Source: JAODBQ01 sp038213195 (GTDB lineage Bacteria > Actinomycetota > Acidimicrobiia > Acidimicrobiales > Ilumatobacteraceae). Taken from it: a DNA stretch of 16,339 nucleotides. Of the stretch, positions 7,328-15,276 are shown piece by piece. Every line of letters begins with the position of its first letter. Positions within the stretch are counted from its first letter, which is position 1. Where the stretch lies: assembly GCA_038213195.1 (NCBI GenBank), contig JBBQTN010000117.1, forward strand, positions 1 through 16,339, read 5' to 3'. The notes under the pieces were generated by a model. It was not told the DNA's origin, ran no database searches, and saw nothing but the letters and a program-made list of their open reading frames with translations. The position numbers and the translations under genes were made by a program.

Positions 7328-9727
7328 ATGTTGTGGTGGGTGCGCGTGACGTTGCGGCGCGAACGGGGGTCGCGCCTGTTCCTGGTCCTGCTGTGCGGTG
7401 TGTCCGTCGGGGTGGTGGCTGCCGCGTGGCAGGCTCAGCGGCGGGGCACCGACTCCGTGCAGCGGCTGACCAGTTCGGCCGGGGCAGCCGATGAGGTGAT
7501 CTTCGCCTGCCCTCAGGGACTCGGTGTCAAGGATGATCCCTCGCTCGACCAGTGCGCGACACGGGCCACGGCAGACTCCGCCGAGCTCGCGCTGCGAGCT
7601 GTGCCCGATGTCCGGTCGACCGACATCGGCGCACCGCTGGTGATCGCGCTGCTCGATCCGCACGCCAGCAACGGGTGGGGTCGAGCAACGATCGCCTATG
7701 CATCAGCGCAACGGGGGCTGGTGTGCGGCCGACCGATCGTTGTCGCCGGGCGATTGCCGAGTGATGGTGCAGATGACGAGATCGCCGTCACCGAAGCAGC
7801 CGCATCACGGGCAGGTTTGCGCGTGGGGGAGGTCGTGCGCCTGGCCGGCTGGACCTCACTCGACGGTCAGTTCGACGTACCGCCCGACTCCACACCGTTC
7901 GAGAGCCGTGTTGTCGGGATCATTCGCTCGACGGCGGACATCGCTCCACCCACGGGCGTCGACGTGACGGGAACGGAGCTCCCCGACGGGATCTATGCCG
8001 GGCCGGCGTGGACCGCGCGGCACGCGAACGGCCTCTTCGCCTACGGGTGGGGTGTCCTGGTGCACCTCAGCGACGGTCGACCAGATGCCTTCAACACATC
8101 CTTGAAGCAACGGTGGACAGATCGGCTCTTTCAAACCGGCGCGGTGGTCGACGCCGACCTGCCTGCGCTGGAGCATTCGATCAGCACAGAGGGCACCGCA
8201 GTCGCCATCTTCGCGATCGTCGGCGCAGTCGCCTCGCTCGCTGCGCTCGCACTCGGCCTGAACCGCCTCCTGCGTCGTGACACGGCGGACACTGCGACGC
8301 TCGCCTCGCTGGGCGCCGCTCGAACGGAGTTACGCGCCGCGAACACGTGTGCGGCCGTGGCGGTCGGGGTCCCGTCGGCACTCCTCGCGACCGTCGTGTG
8401 CTTCATGTTGTCACCATTCAGTCCCGTTGGCCTCGCTCGACGCGCCGAGACGGATATCGGCCTTCGGCTCGACCTGACGGTCGCGACGTGTTCGATCCTG
8501 GCGATCCTCGCGGTGTCGGCCGTCGTCGGTGCGACCGCGGCGATCGGCAGGGTTCAGGTGCGGTCGCGCCGCGTCGGCGAACCCTCACTGGTGCGCCGGT
8601 CGACGGCCCGACTGGGCGCGGTTCCTCGCGCAGCCGCGTCGTTCCTCGCGGGCGGCACATCCCGAACAGCGATCGCGCTCGCCGCTGTGGCGATCGCGAC
8701 GACGATCGCCAGCGCCGGACTGATCGCCAGCTTCGACAGGGTCGAACGCCACCCCGCTCGCTACGGCGCCTGGTGGAACGTCGTCGTCGGTGACTACTCC
8801 AACGCTGATGCGCTGGATGGTGGGTTGGACGCGATTCGCCGCAACCCGAATGTTCAAGCGGCTGCCACCCTCGGTGACACCGACGCGACGATCAACGGCA
8901 AGTCCGCCCAGTTGATCAGCATCAGCAGGGTGTTCGGCAACATCCCCTCGACGATCTCCAGCGGTCGCGCGCCCAACTCGTCGTCGGAAATCGCCCTTGG
9001 AGCGACTCTCGCCGCGTCGCTCCACGTCAAAGTCGGGGACACGGTGTCTGTCGAGGCGAGCGACAACGGCACCGTGGCGGGCAGCTTCACCGTCGTCGGA
9101 CTTGCGGTGCTCGACAATCCCACTGCTCTGGATGTCAGTCCTGGTGATGGTGCGCTGGTGACTCGAGGTGCGACTGGTTCAGCTCGCGGCCAGGTCGATC
9201 AGTCGATCCTCGTGCGGTTCGACCCGTCGGTCGGATCCGGCCAGGCCATGCGCTCGATCCTGTCCCAGTTCAACGTCTTCGTGGTTCGCGCCGCCCCTGA
9301 GAGCGACGTCAGCAACCTCGGCCGGATCCGTGCCGTCCCCTGGTTCATCGCCGCACTGGTCGGGTCGTTGGCGCTCGCGACGTTCACGCATTCGATGGTC
9401 ACGACACTCCGGCGCCGTCGAACAGAACTCGCCGTGCTCGCTGCGATCGGGATGACGCGCCGCCAGCTTCGACTGGTCACACTCTCGTCAGCGGTGGCGA
9501 TGGTCCTCACCAGCTCCGTGCTCGGCATCGTCATCGGTGCCGCCGGCGGGCGGGCGCTGTGGAACCAGCTCGCGAGTCGTCTCGGACTCGCCTCGGGTCC
9601 GGTTGTGGAAGCCCTTCCGATCGCTGCCGTGATCATCATCGCCGTTGCGTTCGCGGCGACCATCGCCGGGGTCGCCCACGCGTTGGGAACCCGCCGCGGT
9701 TCAGGCGACCCACTGCGCGCCACCTGA
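7328..9727 (+). CDS. FtsX/MacB-type ABC transporter permease, two FtsX domains
   Basis: This integral membrane protein of about 799 residues has the 8-helix layout of duplicated FtsX permeases. Helix 1 is at ~15-35 (FLVLLCGVSVGVVAAAW), followed by a large extracytoplasmic domain. Three helices at ~287-310, 340-361 and 382-405 form the first FtsX unit, and a fifth is at ~442-468. A second extracellular domain follows, then helices at ~670-690, 717-740 and 762-786. The LRRRRTELAVLAAIGMTRRQ loop between the last helices is the typical FtsX cytoplasmic segment contacting the ATPase. Such permeases use an MJ0796/LolD-type ATPase to drive periplasmic mechanical work or substrate release; no ATPase gene is in the window. 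ATG 7328 is preferred because the protein begins with the usual basic n-region there. An in-frame GTG at 7268 would run through the hairpins. No strong ribosome-binding site is visible. Confidence 0.9.
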   Translation: MLWWVRVTLRRERGSRLFLVLLCGVSVGVVAAAWQAQRRGTDSVQRLTSSAGAADEVIFACPQGLGVKDDPSLDQCATRATADSAELALRAVPDVRSTDIGAPLVIALLDPHASNGWGRATIAYASAQRGLVCGRPIVVAGRLPSDGADDEIAVTEAAASRAGLRVGEVVRLAGWTSLDGQFDVPPDSTPFESRVVGIIRSTADIAPPTGVDVTGTELPDGIYAGPAWTARHANGLFAYGWGVLVHLSDGRPDAFNTSLKQRWTDRLFQTGAVVDADLPALEHSISTEGTAVAIFAIVGAVASLAALALGLNRLLRRDTADTATLASLGAARTELRAANTCAAVAVGVPSALLATVVCFMLSPFSPVGLARRAETDIGLRLDLTVATCSILAILAVSAVVGATAAIGRVQVRSRRVGEPSLVRRSTARLGAVPRAAASFLAGGTSRTAIALAAVAIATTIASAGLIASFDRVERHPARYGAWWNVVVGDYSNADALDGGLDAIRRNPNVQAAATLGDTDATINGKSAQLISISRVFGNIPSTISSGRAPNSSSEIALGATLAASLHVKVGDTVSVEASDNGTVAGSFTVVGLAVLDNPTALDVSPGDGALVTRGATGSARGQVDQSILVRFDPSVGSGQAMRSILSQFNVFVVRAAPESDVSNLGRIRAVPWFIAALVGSLALATFTHSMVTTLRRRRTELAVLAAIGMTRRQLRLVTLSSAVAMVLTSSVLGIVIGAAGGRALWNQLASRLGLASGPVVEALPIAAVIIIAVAFAATIAGVAHALGTRRGSGDPLRAT

Positions 9728-9770
9728 CCGAATTGGAACGCAATCCTCCACCGCTCAAGCCGCGTCCACC

Positions 9771-10178
9771 TCAACGGGCACCCAGCGTCCGTAACCACCC
9801 GCCCGCAAGGCCTGTGGCCGCGTCCCTAAGTGCCATCCACGGTCGGACCAGGTCGTCGTTCCCGTAGCGGGGCACGAGGTGGACGTGGAAGTGCAGCACC
9901 TCTTGCCAGTCGGCCGTTCCGCTCGACTGGATGAGGTTCATCCCGATCGGCTGAAGGGTGGCGCGCAACAACGTCGCCACCCGATGGACAGATGGCATCA
10001 CCGACGCGGCAGCGTGTTCGGTCAGCGACCAGATGTCAGGCGTGTGCGTCCGCGACACCACCAAGGTGTGTCCCGGAGTTGCCGGTCCAACGTCCAGGAA
10101 GGCAACGGTGGCGTCGTCTTCGTAGACCTCCCACGCCGGGGCCAGACCATCGATGATCGAGCAGAAGATGCAATCCAC
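9771..10178 (-). CDS. HIT-family protein (histidine triad nucleotide hydrolase/transferase)
   Basis: This is a 135-residue HIT-domain protein. CIFC at residues 3-6 is the N-terminal zinc-type Cys pair of bacterial HinT-like proteins. GHTLVVSRTH (36-45) is the conserved strand pair. LHFHVHLVPR (95-104) is the histidine triad, with His98 as the expected nucleophile and preceded by the usual Gln-x-Val. The family hydrolyses AMP-linked substrates such as aminoacyl-AMP or dinucleoside polyphosphates. The GTG at 10176-10178 is chosen because family members start directly at xDCIFC and AGGA lies about eight bases upstream. Longer in-frame starts add Arg/Cys-rich residues unlike the family. It converges on the permease gene with 43 bases between stops. 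Confidence 0.9.
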   Translation of the reverse strand: MDCIFCSIIDGLAPAWEVYEDDATVAFLDVGPATPGHTLVVSRTHTPDIWSLTEHAAASVMPSVHRVATLLRATLQPIGMNLIQSSGTADWQEVLHFHVHLVPRYGNDDLVRPWMALRDAATGLAGGWLRTLGAR

Positions 10179-10479
10179 ACGACCATCCTGCTCGGGTCTT
10201 CGGCCAAGCAGAACCGAACGCGAGCACAACCGCCAACGAGTCTCCAGGCCGGCGTTGTGTGACACTCTGCGACGGGGTGGCGCCGCGCGTTAGGACTCGA
10301 CCGGGTGGCTCGGATGCGCCAACTACGACCGCCGTTCTCGGTCGGTCTGTTGCACGTCACGTGGGCGGCGAAAAAGTCGGCAACCTGCAGCGTTGCGCAC
10401 GGGCACGTCTCGTCTGGGGCGCGTGGCCCCACCCCGATGGATGGCGCACGGAGCGCCTCGTGAAGGGCAGACTTGGCGT
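10179..10479. other. Divergent promoter gap between the HIT and ankyrin genes
   Basis: This is 301 bases with no supported gene. It contains CACGTCACGTGG near 10356-10367 and a small hairpin GGGGC-GCGTG-GCCCC at 10416-10430. It should hold the promoters of both flanking genes. No confident -35/-10 pair was identified. Confidence 0.4.
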
Positions 10480-11201
10480 GTGAACGAGGGCAGCTCGGCC
10501 GACGAGTTGGTGGGGGCAATTCGTGCCGGTGACCTGGATGGGGGTGCACGTCTGGTGGCCTTCGCTCACGGTTTGGCAGGGTCGCGGTTGGGTGGCCGCC
10601 ACGGCGCGCGCACCTCGTTGCATGTTGTGGCTGACTGGCCCGGCTATTGGCCGAACGCGCCTCAGATCGTGCGGATTCTGGTCGCGGCTGGGGCCGATCC
10701 GAACGCACGCGATCCTGAGCCGCGCTCGGAGACGCCGTTGCATTGGGCGGCGAGCAGCGACGATGCCGATGTTGCGCGGACTCTGATCGAATTTGGGGCC
10801 GAGGTGAATGGTCCCGCCGGGTCGATCGGATCGCCGCTGGAGAACGCGGTCGGGTATGGCTGTTGGAACGTCGCGCGGGTGTTGGTTGAGCGTGGTGCTC
10901 GGGTGGAGCGGATGTGGGTTGCGGCGGCGTTGGGGATGCTCGATCGGCTTCGGGAACTTGTTGCCGACGGGCCGGTCGATGATGTCGAGGGCTGGTCGCA
11001 GGCGCTGTGGCATGCGTGCAACGGCGGTCAGCGACGCGTCGCCGAGTATCTGGTGGGCATCGGAGCGGACGTGAACTGGCTTCCCGACTACGGGCGGGGG
11101 GGACCCCGCTCGACGCGGCGCAGCAGCTCGGTACGCAGCAGCAGAACGTCATCGAATGGCTTCGAGAACAGGGTGGCCACACCGCTGATGTCAGTGAGTG
11201 A
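10480..11201 (+). pseudogene. Ankyrin-repeat protein broken by one frameshift near its end
   Basis: From the GTG at 10480 the frame encodes consecutive ankyrin units: TSLHVVADWP...VRILVAAGADPNARD, TPLHWAASSDDADVARTLIE..GAEVN, then SPLENAVGYGCWNVARVLVE, and ALWHACNGGQRRVAEYLVGIGADVNWLP. At a run of seven G (11096-11102) the frame shifts. The natural ending TPLDAAQQLGTQQQNVIEWL then continues in another frame to a stop at 11199-11201. One extra G would restore a protein of about 240 residues. As written, the unshifted frame reads ~50 codons of non-protein sequence to 11253. Ankyrin arrays bind protein partners; no catalytic domain is present. A weak GAAGGG lies 12 bases before the GTG, and an in-frame ATG at 10441 is the alternative start. 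The break may be a real mutation, slippage or a homopolymer sequencing error. Confidence 0.82.
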
Positions 11202-11512
11202 TGATGACGCTGTCAACGCTCCGCAGCACATGGTCGGCGGCCTCGGTTGGTAGGAAGCGTGCGAACGACCCGGCGCTCTGGGACTCATGGCTCGCCGCCG
11301 TCGAGCATCGGGCGCTGCGCAGCGGATGGTCTGCGCCGCACTGCGAAGCGGCAGCCCGGTGTACCAGGCGCGTGCGTCCCCGTGGGTGCCGCCGGTCATT
11401 CGGTGCTGCGTCGTCGAATCGGCCCGACGCTGCGAGCGCACGGGGCAAACGCTCTCGCTTGATAACGATCAGATCGGTGACGTGTCGCACATGATGCTGA
11501 TGGTGATGTCCC
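11202..11512. other. Unassigned stretch between broken genes
   Basis: This is 311 bases following the ankyrin gene. Both strands are open in several frames but the products are Arg/Ala/Ser-rich and match no family I know. It may hold decayed sequence from upstream of the methyltransferase fragment. No terminator with a U-tract was found. Confidence 0.4.
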
Positions 11513-11626
11513 GTGGCAGGGCGACGGCCGATCGAGCGCGACAAGCGGCGCCGCGTACTCGGACAGAACTTCTTCACTGACCGCAACGTCCTCGCGCGCT
11601 TCATCGACGGGCTCGAGCTACGTCCA
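11513..11626 (+). pseudogene. rRNA adenine N6-dimethyltransferase (Erm/KsgA type), N-terminal fragment
   Basis: From the GTG at 11513 the frame reads MAGRRPIERDKRRRVLGQNF, then FTDRNVLARFIDGLELRP. This matches the start of Erm/KsgA methyltransferases: the basic RDxxRRxxGQNF(L/F)xD segment and first helix that precede the SAM-binding motif. The arrangement RD+RRR-LGQNFFTDR is closer to actinobacterial Erm (23S rRNA A2058, macrolide resistance) than to KsgA, though a 38-residue stretch cannot settle this. Similarity stops abruptly at about 11626. The expected (V/I)xEIGxGxGxLT motif is missing and the frame continues through unrelated DNA to 11794. It is therefore a truncated relic and should give no resistance. 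No clear ribosome-binding site is visible. Confidence 0.7.
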
Positions 11627-11806
11627 AAGGCCATCGACCATCGCCCTCGCCAGATCCGCGAGGAACTGTACCTCGGCCATGCGAGAAATCGCTGGCGGCG
11701 TGAAACGTTCAACTGCCAGATAGGTAACCGAAGGGACTTGGTGAAACTCACCGCTGAAGCGGGCGGCGCGCTTCTCGAACGTTTCCCCTGGTAGGGCCAC
11801 ATGCAA
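11618..11806 (-). pseudogene. Unassigned coding-like fragment antisense to the Erm relic's tail
   Basis: On the minus strand a 62-codon frame (TTG at 11804-11806, stop at 11618-11620) reads ALPGETFEKRAARFSGEFHQ, then VPSVTYLAVERFTPPAISRM and AEVQFLADLARAMVDGLW. Its composition is more protein-like than the plus-strand frame opposite. I do not recognise the family. The end coincides with the point where Erm similarity stops, so it may be the foreign DNA that replaced the rest of that gene. Confidence 0.3.
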
Positions 11807-12041
11807 CCCCGCTGCTTGGGATTGGGAGTAACCATAGGAGTAACAGGCCGCAGGATTCGATATCGAACCATGGTCCCGACCACAGCGTAGTCGACCGAGT
11901 CGCCGCCGAGCCTCGCGACGTCGCCGTCGCTCGAGCCGACATCGGGCTGTCGAATCGGTATCGATGGGGCCGCATCGTCGAACGGCGGCGACGTGACTCG
12001 GTTTTGGTTCATGTCCGACTCGGTGCTGCCCCTCGCCGAGA
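11807..12041. other. Unassigned debris with small repeats
   Basis: No gene is recognised here. There is a 12-bp perfect palindrome TTCGATATCGAA at 11856-11867 and a direct repeat GGAGTAAC at 11825-11832 and 11837-11844 (period 12). On the plus strand an ATG at 12011 opens MSDSVLPLAEIKK with every third base G or C, then changes character at ~12050, where IS110 sequence begins. This may be the stump of a gene cut by the junction. Confidence 0.35.
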
Positions 12042-12098
12042 TCAAGAAGCGTCCTTATGCACGTCCAACCCCGCGCACCGCTCCACGATCACCTCCAT
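12042..12098 (-). pseudogene. IS110-family transposase, first 18 codons
   Basis: The minus strand reads MEVIVERCAGLDVHKDAS and then stops at 12042-12044. The ERCAGLDVHK segment is the hallmark N-terminus of IS110-family (DEDD/RuvC-like) transposases and carries the first catalytic Asp in GLDVHK. It is preceded by GAGGAGG at 12101-12107. Only two bases separate this from the ATG, so the GTG three codons later is an alternative start. The remaining ~380 codons are absent, so the gene is dead. Confidence 0.72.
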
Positions 12099-12327
12099 GA
12101 CCTCCTCGTTCCCACCGGTTCGGAAAGGGGCCGCTCAGGGGACCTGCTGCATCTGGAGAATCTGACAGACGTGTCGAAGTAACAATCCAGGATGCCCTCA
12201 GATCCCAACACCAGTCTGACCGACGGCTCACAGCATCAATGAGAACCCGGGCTCGGCGAGCGACCCGACACTATCTCATCCCCCCAGAATGCCCCCCGCA
12301 AAGGAGGCAATCCTCGTCTACCTGACC
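12042..12327 (-). mobile_element. IS110-family element, left-end relic
   Basis: This contains the 5' end of an IS110-family transposase (12042-12098) and the noncoding DNA upstream of it (12099 to about 12300). In the IS110 group that 5' noncoding end encodes the bridge RNA guiding target and donor recognition, so this stretch would be where a relic bridge RNA lies. No outer boundary or core dinucleotide was recognised; the right limit is set by the next coding remnant. The rest of the element is missing. Confidence 0.55.
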
Positions 12328-12489
12328 TCAACTCGCCCGACGTGCAGCGACGGTGACGGAGGCGGCGTACCTACCGACGGTCCCGGAGATGACCACATCG
12401 GCGCGGTCGCCCCGGTCGTTCTCGCGCGGCACGACGCCGTCCCGGCGCACGAACAGCCGCTCGCAGGGGTCGCGGTATCGCTCTGAGCG
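12328..12489 (-). pseudogene. 3' end of an unrecognised gene
   Basis: A minus-strand frame ending at TGA 12328-12330 reads SERYRDPCERLFVRRDGVVP, then RENDRGDRADVVISGTVGRY and AASVTVAARRAS. Nearly every codon ends in G or C and the other frames are Arg/Ser-rich, so it looks truly coding. Upstream the character is lost before the stop of the cyclase/STAND gene at 12553, with which it happens to be in frame. I do not recognise the family. It is probably the C-terminus of a truncated enzyme or secreted protein. Confidence 0.4.
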
Positions 12490-12552
12490 GATTGCGGCAG
12501 AGCGTCGACCGGGTTCGTGCGCGCGAAGGTGCGACCTCGTCGGGCGAATCGG

Positions 12553-15276
12553 TCACGGCGCGACCGTTGCGGTCGCGTCAGGGCGGAGTCGGGCGAGCAC
12601 GAACCCGACCAGTTCGTCGCGGTTCATGGCTGCGCCCTTCGCAATCGGTTGCTCCAGAGCTGGATCGCTGCGCAGCACCGCAAGGGCGCTCACACGACCG
12701 TCGATATCGCTGAAGAGAGGGCGGTGAGCGTCGAGGTACCCGTAGATCACAGCAGCGACGGCGATCTCGTCCGTGCCGCTCAACCACGTCGCAACCGGGG
12801 CGAGCGCAAGCCACAGTGCCCCCCACCACCGCGCGTCATAGAGACGGGTGATCACCTGAACGCACGCGTCCCGAGCGTCTGGGGTTCGCAGCTCCGTCGC
12901 CGCGAACACGATCGCGATCAGGTGGAAGCCCTCCATTCTGGCGTTCGCGGATTCCTGCGCGAGGTTGAGACCGCGCCGGTAGCAGTCCAGCGCGCCGCTC
13001 GGGTCGGGCGGATCGTCGACCCACATCTTTTGGCGTCCCTGATGGTAGGCCGCCCACGACAGCAATGAGGGTGCGCCGACGGTGTTCGCGAAGAGCGTGA
13101 GATCGCGCACGCGCTGCGGCACTTCTGAGAGCTCCGTCTGGAACGCCGCTTCGGTGCGGGCGGCCAGTGCTCCGCCTCTGGTGAGCGGATCAGGGTGCGC
13201 CTCCGCGGCGCGGCTTGCATTCTGCGCTGCCTGACGAGACTCCGTGGTGCGGTGCTCGGCGGCGGCGACCTGGGCGAGAATCGTCCAGCACGCAGCGGTG
13301 TCGGGGTGATCGGGAGACGGGGCGACGTCGATCCCGCGCTGGGCGAGCCGGGCGGCAGTTTCGAGTTCTCCTACCGTGACTGCCGCTTCGGAGGCCCACC
13401 CGTAGGTCTTGGTGCCCGGTTGGGAGCCCGCTCCCTCGAGGGCAATGGTTCGCACCACCCACTCCCTGTGCTCGTGGTTGAGATGGGCGCGTGCATACGG
13501 CCCCGTGGCACCGACGAGCTGTTCGGCCGCCTCGAGGTTTCGCTCCGAGATCGCCCAGTCGTGGGCGGCGCGGACATTGCCCCACTCCCGTTCGAGGAGC
13601 TCACCAGCCTCGCGCTGGCGGGGCCCCGTCCAGAGAACGCGAGCGGAGCGGGCGACGTCGAGGTAATGGGCGAGATGCCGCCCGCGCAGTTCGGACGTCT
13701 CATCGCGCATCTCGAGGCGCTCCGCGGCGTACAGCCGCAGCGTCTCCAGGAGCCGGAAGCGGAGTCCTCCGGGTGAGCGGTCGGCGGTCAGCATCGACTT
13801 GTCGATCAGCAACCCGAGCACCTCGACCACGTCGAGCTCGTCCACGATCGTGATGTCGGAGCACACGGCCACGGCTGCGGAACTGTCGAAACTGCCAGCG
13901 AACACCGAGGTCCGGTTGAACAGCAATCGCTCCTGCTCGGTCATCAACTGATACGACCACTCGACGGTGGCCCGCAACGTCCGATGACGGCCCGTTGCAT
14001 CGCGGGTCGCACGCAGGAGACGGAACCGGTCGTCGAGATGACGGAGGAGATCCGACGGACTGAGCGACCGGATCCGAGCAGCCGCCAACTCGATCGCCAG
14101 TGGGTTGCCGTCGAGCCGGCGACAGATCGCACCGATCGACTCGAGGTCGGTGGCGGTGGGTCGGAACATCCCGTCCGCCGCGTTTGCACAAGTCGTGAAC
14201 AACTCGACCGCGTCGGACGACGGGTCGAGCGATTGGATCAGATGGACGCGTTCGCCGGGCACACCGAGGGATTCTCGACTCGTCGCCAAAATTGTGACGG
14301 TCGGGCAGCGGGCGAGGACCGCGCGGATCAACTCCGCGACGGGAATGATGACGTGCTCGCAATTGTCGATGACGAGCAGAATCCGTCGGCCACGCAGCCA
14401 TTCAACGATCGAGGCGACCAGCGGCATCCCCGGCTGCGGCTGGATCGACAACGAAGAGGCGACGATCGCGGCCACCGCTGACGAATCCGACACCGACGCC
14501 AACTCAACCAACCAGGCCCCGTCGGCGAGCTCGTCGGTCAACGACCACGCACACTCCGTCGCCAACCGCGTCTTGCCGACTCCACCCGTACCTGTGAACG
14601 TCACCAACCGGCGATGCCTCAACTCCTCGACCCGTTCGTTCAGCCAGCGCACACTTCCGACGAAGTCCGTCGCAGGCAACGGCAGGTTCCCGCGTCCGTG
14701 GTCGACGGTCGCCAACGGGCGATCCACCCACGGCAGATCCGGTGCGATGATCCCAAACAAGGCAACCCTCTCGGCGACACCACGCAGCCGATGAGGACCG
14801 AGGTCGACCAGTCCGACGTCGCTCACCTGCCCGAGAAGCTCGACCGTTGCGCTGGTGATCACGATCTGCCCGCCGTGCGCCGCCGCCATCACTCGCGCCG
14901 CCCGATTCAACGGAGGGCCGAAGTAGTTGCCGTCACGCTCGTGCGCCTCGCCGGTGTGCACCCCCATCCGTACCAACAACGACACATCACCAGGCCATGA
15001 CTCCGAACGCAAACGCCGTTGAGACTCGATCGCAGCCTCGACTGCGTCGACCGACCGCAAAAACGCCGCCCCGAACCCGTCCCCGCCGGTGAAGAACACG
15101 AACCCGCCATGCACCGCCACGGCCGAATGGATGATCTCGTCATGACGAGCCAACGCGACCGTCATCTCGCGAGGATGGCTCTCCCACAGTTGCGTCGACG
15201 CCTCGATGTCGGTGAACAGGAACGTGACCGTTCCCGACGGCCGCTCGACACCACCGTTGCTCGGCGTCTGGATCAA
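12553..15276 (-). CDS. Class III nucleotidyl cyclase domain - STAND ATPase - TPR regulator
   Basis: This protein of about 907 residues has an N-terminal cyclase homology domain (13-180) with metal-site Asp23 in FTDIEAST and Asp66 in TGGDGFGAAF, and the transition-state pair Asn124/Arg128 in NRAAR. The substrate-specifying Lys usual in adenylyl cyclases is not visible before GGDG (FVFFT instead), as in many actinobacterial relatives whose activity is uncertain. An NB-ARC-like ATPase follows, with Walker A GTGGVGKT (229-236) and Walker B LLVIDN (300-305). A long TPR-like helical C-terminus completes it, with no DNA-binding domain. The family is treated as signal-sensing STAND switches. TTG 15274-15276 is preferred because GAGGA lies seven bases upstream. 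An in-frame ATG at 15331-15333 lacks a ribosome-binding site, and sequence above it is not protein-like. Confidence 0.88.
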   Translation of the reverse strand: MIQTPSNGGVERPSGTVTFLFTDIEASTQLWESHPREMTVALARHDEIIHSAVAVHGGFVFFTGGDGFGAAFLRSVDAVEAAIESQRRLRSESWPGDVSLLVRMGVHTGEAHERDGNYFGPPLNRAARVMAAAHGGQIVITSATVELLGQVSDVGLVDLGPHRLRGVAERVALFGIIAPDLPWVDRPLATVDHGRGNLPLPATDFVGSVRWLNERVEELRHRRLVTFTGTGGVGKTRLATECAWSLTDELADGAWLVELASVSDSSAVAAIVASSLSIQPQPGMPLVASIVEWLRGRRILLVIDNCEHVIIPVAELIRAVLARCPTVTILATSRESLGVPGERVHLIQSLDPSSDAVELFTTCANAADGMFRPTATDLESIGAICRRLDGNPLAIELAAARIRSLSPSDLLRHLDDRFRLLRATRDATGRHRTLRATVEWSYQLMTEQERLLFNRTSVFAGSFDSSAAVAVCSDITIVDELDVVEVLGLLIDKSMLTADRSPGGLRFRLLETLRLYAAERLEMRDETSELRGRHLAHYLDVARSARVLWTGPRQREAGELLEREWGNVRAAHDWAISERNLEAAEQLVGATGPYARAHLNHEHREWVVRTIALEGAGSQPGTKTYGWASEAAVTVGELETAARLAQRGIDVAPSPDHPDTAACWTILAQVAAAEHRTTESRQAAQNASRAAEAHPDPLTRGGALAARTEAAFQTELSEVPQRVRDLTLFANTVGAPSLLSWAAYHQGRQKMWVDDPPDPSGALDCYRRGLNLAQESANARMEGFHLIAIVFAATELRTPDARDACVQVITRLYDARWWGALWLALAPVATWLSGTDEIAVAAVIYGYLDAHRPLFSDIDGRVSALAVLRSDPALEQPIAKGAAMNRDELVGFVLARLRPDATATVAP

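Noticed and set aside
10022..11182. A 386-codon minus-strand open frame across the HIT and ankyrin genes
   Set aside because: Its product is Arg/Pro/Ser-rich and it overlaps two genes with clear family motifs in other frames.
11825..11844. The GGAGTAAC direct repeat as an attachment site or insertion duplication
   Set aside because: The 12-base period is too short to flank an inserted element and no recombinase gene is nearby; probably chance.
11191..12045. A 284-codon minus-strand open frame through the debris region
   Set aside because: Low-complexity Arg/Ser composition and overlap with the Erm-like fragment argue against a single gene; parts may be remnants.
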